Source of the DNA: Solibacillus sp040274725
GTDB lineage: Bacteria > Bacillota > Bacilli > Bacillales_A > Planococcaceae
DNA: 64,000 bases
NCBI GenBank assembly: GCA_040274725.1
Contig: JBEMAQ010000008.1
Location: 62,001 to 126,000, forward strand
Reading direction: 5' to 3'
Translations under genes and position numbers: made by a program
The notes under the pieces: model-generated
The model's input: the letters and a program-made list of their open reading frames with translations, nothing else
Database searches by the model: none
Told to the model about the DNA's origin: nothing
Shown: in pieces, positions 53,744 through 60,920 of the stretch
How positions within the stretch are numbered: the stretch's first letter is position 1
Layout: each line of letters opens with the position of its first letter

Positions 53744-54760
53744 CTATACCTCTATTGTTGCTCTTTTCGAATACTTCTCGTAAACCTCTATTAATTCAGT
53801 GTAACTTTTCACACCGGAAGTGCTGTCTGCTTCAAACAATGACGTTGCAGCTGATGCCGTCCCAATTTGCATCGATTCAATGATTGACAATCCATTATGT
53901 GCACCATATAAAACACCTGACACATATGCATCACCAGCACCAACCGTTCCTTTTATTGAAGTATGATCTATTACCAATGATGGTAAGCTGTATACTTGAT
54001 TACCATCATAGCCAAAGCTTCCTTCTGGTGTGTGAATGATTACCCAATCTTTCACGCCTAGCTGCTTTAATTTGTATAAAACAGGCTTAATGTTTTGTTT
54101 GATTAATCGATTATTCTCATCTCTCAACAAAATGCCTACACTTTTGCCTGCTTCAATTTCATTAATAACGCAGTAATTTACATATTTTAAACAGGGGGGA
54201 ACAAGTTTTTCATAGCGATTCGAATTTTCACTGACAATGTCGATCGACGTTTGAATCCCCTCATCTTGTGCTTTTTTTAATACTTTCGCCATTTTTGTAC
54301 CATATTCCACATCAGGCTGATCGAGACCATCAAGTAATAAAATATAAGCGATATGAAGAATTTTTGCATTTACTTTGCTAAAATCAATCGTGTGTTCATC
54401 AAATAGATTTGCATTTCCCTGATAGGCAAAAAATGTACGACTATGATCCGTCATGTCGTGAATAACATCTGTAAACGTTGTCTCTCCAATTACTTTTAAT
54501 TGATTTAAATTAATATTTTCATAACGACTTAAATTTTCATGTAAAAATTGACCACGACCGTCGTCACCGATTAAAGCAATGACTTCAATTTGAAACGTAT
54601 TATCAATTTTCGCTAATGTGACAGCACAATTAGAAACTGCTCCACCAATTGATTGTTGAACATTACGGATTAGCGCAAGCTCGGATTTACTTGGAAATCG
54701 CTCAATTTGTTTAATTTCGTCATAAGCGATAGTTCCCGCAACCGCAATTCCTTCTCTCAT
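53744..54760 (-). CDS. PfkB-family carbohydrate kinase
   Basis: About 338 aa ribokinase-fold kinase. The N-terminal GGAVSNCAVTLAKI motif near 38 (the di-Gly sugar site) and the C-terminal catalytic GTVGAGDAYVSGVLYG near 278 are intact. The substrate cannot be read from sequence; PfkB enzymes phosphorylate ribose, fructose, tagatose 6-phosphate and several deoxy or keto sugars. The pairing with a class II aldolase suggests a ketose 1-phosphate or bisphosphate. Start at the ATG 54760, with AGGTGAG before it; a GTG three codons upstream overlaps that site. Confidence 0.88.
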   Translation of the reverse strand: MREGIAVAGTIAYDEIKQIERFPSKSELALIRNVQQSIGGAVSNCAVTLAKIDNTFQIEVIALIGDDGRGQFLHENLSRYENINLNQLKVIGETTFTDVIHDMTDHSRTFFAYQGNANLFDEHTIDFSKVNAKILHIAYILLLDGLDQPDVEYGTKMAKVLKKAQDEGIQTSIDIVSENSNRYEKLVPPCLKYVNYCVINEIEAGKSVGILLRDENNRLIKQNIKPVLYKLKQLGVKDWVIIHTPEGSFGYDGNQVYSLPSLVIDHTSIKGTVGAGDAYVSGVLYGAHNGLSIIESMQIGTASAATSLFEADSTSGVKSYTELIEVYEKYSKRATIEV

Positions 54761-54774
54761 TAAACTCACCTGCT

Positions 54775-55782
54775 TTAGTAAAGTTGCGTATTTCTTCGTT
54801 TTAGTACATCTGCATAAACAGCAATTAAAATCACTAACCCTTTTACAACGTATTGCCAGAACGAACTTACACCAACTAGATTTAGACCGTTACTCAATAC
54901 ACCGATAATTAATGCACCGATTACAGTACCTCCTATACGACCGTACCCGCCTGTCATGCTAGTACCACCTAACACTACGGCAGCAATTGCATCAAGTTCA
55001 GCACCCTCACCGGAGGTAGGCTGACCAGAGAACATGCGAGATGCTAAAACGATACCTGCAATCCCAGCCATAAGACCGCTAAATGTATAGGCGAAAAACT
55101 TTACACGCTTAATATTAATACCTGAAAATTTTGCTGCTTGTGGATTTCCACCAACTGCGTACATGTATCTTCCAAGCTTTGTTTTATTCATAATGAGATA
55201 GCAAATAACTAATAAAATAATTAAATACAATACTGGAGCAGGTAATACGCCACCAATATAACCGGAACCGATTGAATTAAACGAATCTGACATTACGCGA
55301 ACCGGCTTACCATCTGTCAACACATAGGCGGCTCCACGGGCAATATTCATTGTTGCTAGCGTAATGATAAACGGGGGTATGATTGTTGTAGCTGATACAT
55401 AGCCGTTTAATGCACCGAATAACACACCAACTAATAAACCAGCTAAAACTGCTAAACCAACTGAAACGTCATATGTCGCAATAAGCATTGTTGTTGCAAC
55501 ACCCGTTACTGCCATAATTGAACCTACCGATAAATCAATTCCACCAATAATGATAATCATCGTCATTGCTAAAGCTAAATACAGGTTTGTTGAAGTTTGA
55601 CGTAATACGTTTAATAAGTTATTAGATGTTAAAAAATTAGGATTAATAAGTGAAATTACAACACATAGAGCGATGAAACCAATTAGAATCCCTAAATTAT
55701 CTCGAAAAAATTGTTTTACACTGTTAAACATATTTCCGAAAAAGTTGTGTTTTTCCTCTAAAGTTTTTATATTTTGAGTCAT
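54775..55782 (-). CDS. Ribose-type sugar ABC transporter permease
   Basis: A 335 aa membrane protein of the RbsC/AraH/XylH permease family with about 8-10 helices. The family block ARGAAYVLTDGKPV near 148 and the EAA-like loop region GAELDAIAAVVLGGTSMTGGYGRI near 258-280 (in two pieces) are visible. It forms the channel with the ATPase directly upstream; start and stop are adjacent (one base apart), so coupled. Substrate is inferred to be a pentose. Confidence 0.93.
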   Translation of the reverse strand: MTQNIKTLEEKHNFFGNMFNSVKQFFRDNLGILIGFIALCVVISLINPNFLTSNNLLNVLRQTSTNLYLALAMTMIIIIGGIDLSVGSIMAVTGVATTMLIATYDVSVGLAVLAGLLVGVLFGALNGYVSATTIIPPFIITLATMNIARGAAYVLTDGKPVRVMSDSFNSIGSGYIGGVLPAPVLYLIILLVICYLIMNKTKLGRYMYAVGGNPQAAKFSGINIKRVKFFAYTFSGLMAGIAGIVLASRMFSGQPTSGEGAELDAIAAVVLGGTSMTGGYGRIGGTVIGALIIGVLSNGLNLVGVSSFWQYVVKGLVILIAVYADVLKRRNTQLY

Positions 55783-57273
55783 TTAAACACCCCCTGTAGC
55801 ATAATGCATAATCAACTCTTGACTTAAATTGTCACGATTAAGAATTGTTTGGATATGACCTTTGTGCATAACGGCTACTCGATCGCTCATATTTAAAATT
55901 TCTGGTAAATCTGAAGAAACCATTATAATTGAAACGCCTTCTTTCACTAACGTGTTCATAATTGTATAAATCTCTGTCTTTGCCCCTACATCGACGCCTC
56001 TTGTAGGTTCATCCAAAATTAATATGTTTGGGTTTGTTGCAAGCCATCGTGAAATCAATACCTTTTGCTGGTTACCACCACTTAAATTGCCAACCATTTG
56101 CTCTTGATTAGGTGTTTTAATAGATAGGTTTTTAATATAGTTTTGCGTCGATTGAAACTCATATTGTGAATCAACACGAAAAAACTTTACAAATTGCTCT
56201 AAAATTTTAATTGTCACATTATATTGAACAGACTGTCCTAAAAATAGTCCTTCCTCTTTCCGATTCTCAGTAACGTACGCTATTCCATATTGAATAGCAT
56301 CATTAGGATTTTTAATTGTTAGCTTTCTAGATTGAGTATAGATTTCTCCACTATCGAACGAATCTAAGCCAAAAATACATTTCATCAGTTCCGAACGTCC
56401 TGCACCGACAAGACCAGAAAATCCGAGTATTTCTCCTTTTTTTAGCTCAAAGGAGTTATCAGTTAAAACCCCTTTTTTTGATAGTTTTTTCACTTCTAAT
56501 ATAGTTTCTTTTGTATCGAGGAAGTCTCTAATATAATATTTTTTTAACTCACGACCTACCATCATTGCAATCAATTGATCGTTATTTGTTTGTTTCGTAT
56601 TGACGGTACCAATATATGTACCATCTCTCATTATTGTTATGCGATCTGTAATTTTGAATAATTCATTCATACGATGTGAAATATAAACAATTCCTACACC
56701 TTGAGTCTTTAAGTTTCGAATTGTCTTGAATAAAAACTCTACTTCTTTCTCACTTAACGAAGAAGTTGGCTCATCCATAATGATGATTTTAGAATTAAAT
56801 GAAACAGCTTTAATTATTTCAATCATTTGTTGTTGGGCAACTGTTAAATGATTAATAGGGGTACTCGCAGATAAGCCTAAATCAAAGTCATCAATTAACT
56901 TTTGCGTATTTTCAAATATTGCACGTTTATCAATTAAGCCAAATTTATTTAACGGCTCTCGACCTAGGTAAATATTTTCAGCAATTGTTAAGTAAGGTAC
57001 TAATATGATTTCTTGATGGATAATGCTAATACCATATTTTTGTGCATCTTTCACATTGTTAATTTGAACTGGTTGGTTATCAAGAACAATTGTCCCTTCA
57101 TCAATGTTGTAAATACCACCTAAAATTTTCATTAATGTTGACTTTCCTGCTCCATTTTCACCTAGTAGGGCATGCACTTCCCCACTCTTAAGCGTGAAAT
57201 CTACACCTTTTAACGCATATACACCTGGAAATTTTTTGGTTATTCCTTTCATTTCAAGAAGAGCATTAGACAT
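55783..57273 (-). CDS. Ribose-type sugar ABC transporter ATP-binding protein (duplicated ATPase)
   Basis: A 496 aa protein with two ABC domains, the RbsA/AraG/MglA type. Domain 1 has Walker A GENGAGKST (38-46), signature LTVAQQQMIEI and Walker B IIIMDEPTSSLS near 163; domain 2 has the usual degenerate Walker A GLVGAGRSE near 282, signature LSGGNQQKVLIS near 396 and Walker B NILILDEPTRGVD. Start at the ATG 57273, with AGAGGTGAG eight bases before. It follows the binding protein gene after a stable intercistronic hairpin. Confidence 0.95.
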   Translation of the reverse strand: MSNALLEMKGITKKFPGVYALKGVDFTLKSGEVHALLGENGAGKSTLMKILGGIYNIDEGTIVLDNQPVQINNVKDAQKYGISIIHQEIILVPYLTIAENIYLGREPLNKFGLIDKRAIFENTQKLIDDFDLGLSASTPINHLTVAQQQMIEIIKAVSFNSKIIIMDEPTSSLSEKEVEFLFKTIRNLKTQGVGIVYISHRMNELFKITDRITIMRDGTYIGTVNTKQTNNDQLIAMMVGRELKKYYIRDFLDTKETILEVKKLSKKGVLTDNSFELKKGEILGFSGLVGAGRSELMKCIFGLDSFDSGEIYTQSRKLTIKNPNDAIQYGIAYVTENRKEEGLFLGQSVQYNVTIKILEQFVKFFRVDSQYEFQSTQNYIKNLSIKTPNQEQMVGNLSGGNQQKVLISRWLATNPNILILDEPTRGVDVGAKTEIYTIMNTLVKEGVSIIMVSSDLPEILNMSDRVAVMHKGHIQTILNRDNLSQELIMHYATGGV

Positions 57274-57297
57274 TTTCTCACCTCTTTCATATGAAGA

Positions 57298-57324
57298 TTG
57301 GCCCCAATATTTTATTGGAGCCAA
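57298..57324 (-). other. Intercistronic hairpin between sugar-binding protein and ATPase genes
   Basis: 12-bp stem TTGGCTCCAATA / TATTGGGGCCAA (one U-G wobble in the minus-strand RNA) with a three-base loop, 14 bases past the binding-protein stop. No T-run, so it is more likely an mRNA-stabilising or attenuating hairpin that gives excess binding protein over membrane parts. Confidence 0.7.
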
Positions 57325-57338
57325 CCTAAAATTAATAA

Positions 57339-58295
57339 TTATTGCCAGCTATCTACACCGTATTCTCCAATATTATCCTTATTTATTAAAAATGTTTCTA
57401 CTGGTATACGTTTTTCATAATCTTCATTATTCAAAATTTTGTAAGCTACCTCAACTGACTTTTCGCCAATTGAGATTGGTGATTGAGCACCCGTACCTAC
57501 TAATGCGCTACCTTCTGCGATTGCTGCTTTTGCATCAGGTGAACCATCTACACCGTAAATTACGATATTAGAACGATTTGTTGCTTTAACTGCTGCTAAG
57601 GCACCTAAAGCTGTTGGATCATTCCCTCCCATAATCGCAATAACTTCAGAATGAGCTTGTAAAATGTCTTCTGTGATACCTAATGCTGTTTCTAAGTCGC
57701 CTTTAGCATCCTGTTGTGCAACAATCTCAAAGTTTTTACCCTCAATCGCTTCCATGAATCCATCAATTCTATCATTTACAGAATTCATTGTTGGGCTGTC
57801 TAAGACAACGATTTTTCCACCGTTAGGGAAGTTTTTTGCCAAATCTTCACCTGCTACGCGACCAGCATTTTTATTATCAGAACCTACATAAGCAGTTACA
57901 TAGTCAAAGTCCTTTACTTCCGTGTCATAATTAATAATTGGAATACCGGCTTCTTCAAGTAACACTAAAGCTGGACGGATACCTTCCCAGTCTACTGGGT
58001 TTAAGAAAATTGCATCGATTCCTTGGGCAATCATGTCCTCAATTTGATTAATTTGTAATGCTACATCCATTGCTGGATTTGTTGTAATTAATTTATCTCC
58101 ATTGGCTTCTACCTTTTCTCTGATAGACTCTTCTAGTACTTGGAAGAATGGGTTGTTTTGTGTCATTGAAGTGTAACCAAATACGATTTGATCGCCGTCT
58201 GAAGATGAAGAGCCTCCACTCTCACTTGAAGAGTTACATGCTACTAACAAACCTGCAACGATGAATGATATTGCAATTAATAAAAATTTTTTCAT
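57339..58295 (-). CDS. Sugar-binding lipoprotein of a ribose-type ABC transporter
   Basis: A 318 aa substrate-binding protein (peripheral-binding family 1, RbsB/XylF-like). A lipoprotein signal with lipobox LLVAC and acylated C20 is clear, followed by a serine/glycine linker. Core features are YTSMTQNNPFFQVLEES, PAMDVALQINQIEDMI, AIFLNPVDWEGI, YVGSDNKNAG and IMGGNDPTALGALAAVK, as expected for a pentose/hexose binder. First structural gene of the operon, preceded by the promoter with cre and inverted-repeat operators. The binding specificity is not known. Confidence 0.93.
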   Translation of the reverse strand: MKKFLLIAISFIVAGLLVACNSSSESGGSSSSDGDQIVFGYTSMTQNNPFFQVLEESIREKVEANGDKLITTNPAMDVALQINQIEDMIAQGIDAIFLNPVDWEGIRPALVLLEEAGIPIINYDTEVKDFDYVTAYVGSDNKNAGRVAGEDLAKNFPNGGKIVVLDSPTMNSVNDRIDGFMEAIEGKNFEIVAQQDAKGDLETALGITEDILQAHSEVIAIMGGNDPTALGALAAVKATNRSNIVIYGVDGSPDAKAAIAEGSALVGTGAQSPISIGEKSVEVAYKILNNEDYEKRIPVETFLINKDNIGEYGVDSWQ

Positions 58296-58325
58296 TTTTG
58301 AACCCCCTAAATATTATTTATATTA

Positions 58326-58344
58326 AAGTCATAAACTATGACTT
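58326..58344. promoter_or_regulatory. Perfect inverted repeat, likely operator of the DeoR-type regulator
   Basis: AAGTCATA-AAC-TATGACTT, 8-3-8 perfect. It overlaps the last bases of the -10 box and the predicted transcription start of the sugar operon, an ideal repressor site. The neighbouring DeoR-family gene is the obvious candidate regulator. Confidence 0.75.
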
Positions 58345-58372
58345 AATACCAAATTAAATAAAGCGCTTTCAA
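58343..58372 (-). promoter_or_regulatory. Promoter of the sugar island
   Basis: TTGAAA, 18-base spacer, TATTAA on the minus strand, about 50 bases upstream of the binding-protein start codon. Confidence 0.7.
58358..58371. promoter_or_regulatory. cre site (CcpA) over the -35 box
   Basis: On the minus strand TGAAAGCGCTTTAT, matching the cre consensus TGWAANCGNTNWCA at all but the last two positions. It overlaps the -35 box, so CcpA would repress the sugar operon when preferred carbon sources are present. Confidence 0.82.
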
Positions 58373-58392
58373 AAGATAAAAAACTTTATTTC

Positions 58393-59199
58393 CTAAGAAT
58401 ATACATTGCTTTCTGACGCAATAATTATTTCTACATTATATTTCTCACATGTATTTAATAATTTTTGAGGGAGAGGCCTATCTGTTATAATACGGTCAAT
58501 CTTATCGAACTTTGCAAAACTTACTAAGGAATCGCTTTCAAATTTACTCGAATCAATTACAACATTTACTTCCTGTGACCTTTCTATCACAAGCTTCTTT
58601 ATTTGCAATTCAAAGTAATTGGCATTACTTAGACCATTATTAGAAGATACACCTGACGCCGCTATAAATGCCCTATGGAACTTCATGTCTTTTAAATTCG
58701 TTTCTGCGATAGGGCCAACTACTGACAACGTACTGCCTTCTAATTGTCCTCCTAATAAAATAGTTGGTATCCTTAACTCTTGTAGCTCTAAGGCAATTTT
58801 AGGTGCATTTGTGATGACCGTAATTTCCTTATATTTCAATTGCCTGGAAATTTGAATAGTAGTCGTTCCAGAGTCTATAAATATTGCTTCATTTGGTTTA
58901 ATTAACGATGCAGCTACTTTACCTATGTGTATTTTTTCGTCCATCATTAATTTCATTCGATCGCGTAAATCTAACTGCTTAATTGGCGATAATATAGCTC
59001 CACCTACAGTTCGGTAAAGTAACTTTTTTTCTTCTAACTTTTCAATATCTCGCCTTACTGTCATTTCCGTCACGCGGAAAATTTTACTTAATTCACTAAA
59101 CCTTACTTCCGATTTATTTTTTAATAACTTTATAATTTCTTGTTGTCTTTCTTGCGGGTTTAACTTCTTCTCTTGTTTATGCACCTTTCCTTTCTTCAA
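58393..59199 (-). CDS. DeoR-family transcriptional regulator
   Basis: A 268 aa regulator: N-terminal DeoR helix-turn-helix (about 14-70, with RQQEIIKLLKNKSEVRFSEL, then RVTEMTVRRDIEKLEE) and a C-terminal DeoRC sugar-phosphate sensor (about 85-245) with the FIDSGTTTIQIS phosphate loop and the VIDSSKFESDS block. Such regulators usually respond to a phosphorylated sugar of the pathway. It starts at a TTG (59199) with GGGGGAG eight bases upstream; a GTG at 59184 is the alternative. It is transcribed in the same direction as the sugar operon but separated from it by 97 bases holding the operon promoter. Confidence 0.93.
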   Translation of the reverse strand: MKKGKVHKQEKKLNPQERQQEIIKLLKNKSEVRFSELSKIFRVTEMTVRRDIEKLEEKKLLYRTVGGAILSPIKQLDLRDRMKLMMDEKIHIGKVAASLIKPNEAIFIDSGTTTIQISRQLKYKEITVITNAPKIALELQELRIPTILLGGQLEGSTLSVVGPIAETNLKDMKFHRAFIAASGVSSNNGLSNANYFELQIKKLVIERSQEVNVVIDSSKFESDSLVSFAKFDKIDRIITDRPLPQKLLNTCEKYNVEIIIASESNVYS

Positions 59200-59499
59200 A
59201 GTATCAGCTCCCCCAAAATTTCTTGTTATTAATTCACATTAGTTTATATTTCATAAAAAATAATAAAATACATTAAATTTCTACTTAATTTTTGTTTAAT
59301 CACTTTTATAATCCTCATTAGTTTTGTTGATATATATAAAAGCCATTATAAAAGTTGATACTGCGGTATAAATTATTTTTCAAGGATAGTTATATTTTTT
59401 TGAAAAAACTTAAAAAATTTTTAAAAAATCATGTTATTTTGTTACATTTTAGTGAATTTGATATCAACACAATTTTCAGTCCTACGTTAAACAAAAAAA

Positions 59500-59540
59500 A
59501 GCGGCTTACACCAAATATATTGGTATAAGCCGACTTTTAT
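59500..59540 (-). terminator. Terminator after ytxH
   Basis: GGCTTACACCAA / TTGGTATAAGCC stem with outer GC pairs and eight T on the minus strand. It separates the ytxGH unit from the sugar island. The remaining 59200-59490 is AT-rich and holds the deoR promoter region; I could not fix that promoter. Confidence 0.9.
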
Positions 59541-59603
59541 TATTTGTTAATTTTACAAAAATTACCTCAATTTACTAACCCATTAGTAAATTAAAAGCTC
59601 ACC

Positions 59604-60068
59604 TTAATTTTTTGGTTCAGAACTTTCAATAAGCATTTCTTGTACTTTATCCTCTACTGTTTCAATCCCTTGAGCCGCATCTGCTACAGCTACCTCAACT
59701 GCATCGTTCACTTCACTAAGCGGCTCCTCACCCTCTAGTGAAACTGTACCATCATCTGTTGGTACTTTTGGTGACTTTGTCATGACCTTGTCCACTAAAT
59801 GTGTAGATTGCTCTTTAATTTGACTGGAAAGCTGTGCTGTTTTATCCTTTGCAACATGCGACAATTCTACGCTTTTATCCTTTAATGATACCGCTTGAAT
59901 CGCTACATCTCCGCGCAATTCACTGCCTGATTTTGGTGCAAGTAGCAGGGCAGCAGCCGCACCAACAATGCCTCCAATTAACGCGCCAATTACAAAATCC
60001 TTCACATCCATCGTGTCCTCTCCATAAATGGCGTCATTCACTTGCTCAAATGCATCTTTATTTGTCAT
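59604..60068 (-). CDS. ytxH: YtxH-like general stress protein
   Basis: A 154 aa protein with one membrane segment (about 24-44; DFVIGALIGGIVGAAAALLLAP), the standard YtxH motif, then a long charged, helix-prone region (45-100) and an acidic tail. Its molecular role is unknown; the B. subtilis ytxGHJ operon is under SigB and SigH. GGGAGGG precedes the ATG. It follows ytxG by 18 bases. ytxJ, the third gene of the B. subtilis operon, is absent and the sugar island occupies that place. Confidence 0.88.
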   Translation of the reverse strand: MTNKDAFEQVNDAIYGEDTMDVKDFVIGALIGGIVGAAAALLLAPKSGSELRGDVAIQAVSLKDKSVELSHVAKDKTAQLSSQIKEQSTHLVDKVMTKSPKVPTDDGTVSLEGEEPLSEVNDAVEVAVADAAQGIETVEDKVQEMLIESSEPKN

Positions 60069-60086
60069 AACAAAGCCCTCCCAAAA

Positions 60087-60569
60087 TTATTTGCGTCGTA
60101 AAAAGCCAAATTTTATAGGCTGTTCCGTTTCATAGACATGAGCGTCCTTCTCATCAATCGGTTTACGCTTGCGCCATTCATCCGCAATCCCCATCGCCAC
60201 ATTGCTCCACTGTACAACTTGGGCAATTTTTTCTTCATTTTTAACAACGCCTGTTGAAATCGATGAAGACATACGCGAAATCGATGTGTTTAAGCCATTT
60301 ACAGACTCCCCAATCCCCTTTACTGCATAAACAACAGAATTTAGCTTCTCTGATTTATCAGAAATATCATCTGCTAAGGCATTTGTTTTAGTCAGTAATG
60401 TTGTTGTTTCACGCGTGATGCCCTCTAATTGTCCTTCAATCCCAGCGACTGTACCGGCGATGTTGTTTAACGTATTTTTTAGCGAAACCAGCGTCATTGC
60501 TAAGCTAATGCATAACACTAAAAAACCGATTGCTGCAACTAAAGCAGCGATATAAAGTACTACTTCCAT
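60087..60569 (-). CDS. ytxG: YtxG-like DUF948 protein
   Basis: A 160 aa protein with an N-terminal membrane anchor (about 4-28) and a predicted coiled coil (about 30-115) rich in Thr, Ser, Asn and Gly turns, matching the DUF948 family. AGGAGG precedes the ATG. First gene of the ytxGH operon, downstream of murC. A SigH-like promoter is visible upstream. Function unknown. Confidence 0.88.
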   Translation of the reverse strand: MEVVLYIAALVAAIGFLVLCISLAMTLVSLKNTLNNIAGTVAGIEGQLEGITRETTTLLTKTNALADDISDKSEKLNSVVYAVKGIGESVNGLNTSISRMSSSISTGVVKNEEKIAQVVQWSNVAMGIADEWRKRKPIDEKDAHVYETEQPIKFGFLRRK

Positions 60570-60600
60570 TATGATGACCTCCTATGTCTAGTAATTAGTT

Positions 60601-60628
60601 GTTTCGACAAATGCTGGCGAAATCCTTC
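60601..60628 (-). promoter_or_regulatory. Possible SigH promoter of ytxGH
   Basis: Minus strand: AAGGATTT, 11 bases, GTCGAAA. This resembles the SigH pattern (RnAGGAwWW, N11-12, RnnGAAT) except for the last base. B. subtilis ytxGHJ is a known SigB/SigH operon. I could not find a convincing SigB site. Confidence 0.5.
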
Positions 60629-60684
60629 TTTCTTATTCATATTGAGCAAAAACACTGCAAATATTTAGGTAGCTTTATTATGCG

Positions 60685-60826
60685 AGGGTTGATTTTCGCT
60701 GCAGGAGACCGACACGATGTCAGTCACAAATGCGTTACTACACGATGTGGCGCTTTTAGCATTTGTTTATCTTAATCCGCGGGCACGGCTCCAGGAAAGC
60801 GCTCGTCCGAAACGGAAATCAGCCCT
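60685..60826. repeat. Non-coding element with imperfect terminal inverted repeats
   Basis: 142 bp between murC and ytxG. The ends AGGGTTGATTTTCGCT (60685-60700) and AACGGAAATCAGCCCT (60811-60826) are inverted repeats with 13 of 16 matches. CACGATGT occurs twice inside. The GC-rich ends (GCAGGAGACCG, GGGCACGGCTCCAGGAAAGCG) stand out from the AT-rich surroundings. There is no coding capacity, so it resembles a MITE-like or dispersed Bacillaceae repeat. Flanking target duplication was not evident. Confidence 0.7.
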
Positions 60827-60887
60827 TCATTTAAAATGCTACTAATTATTTAAAAGCAGTTTACTCATTAATAAGCTTCCTAAAGAA

Positions 60888-60920
60888 AAACAGCTTAAAT
60901 CCATACGGACTAAGCTGTTT
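60888..60920 (-). terminator. Terminator overlapping the end of murC
   Basis: AAACAGCTTA / TAAGCTGTTT stem with TTTTTCTTT on the minus strand. The right arm includes the murC stop codon. Confidence 0.85.
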
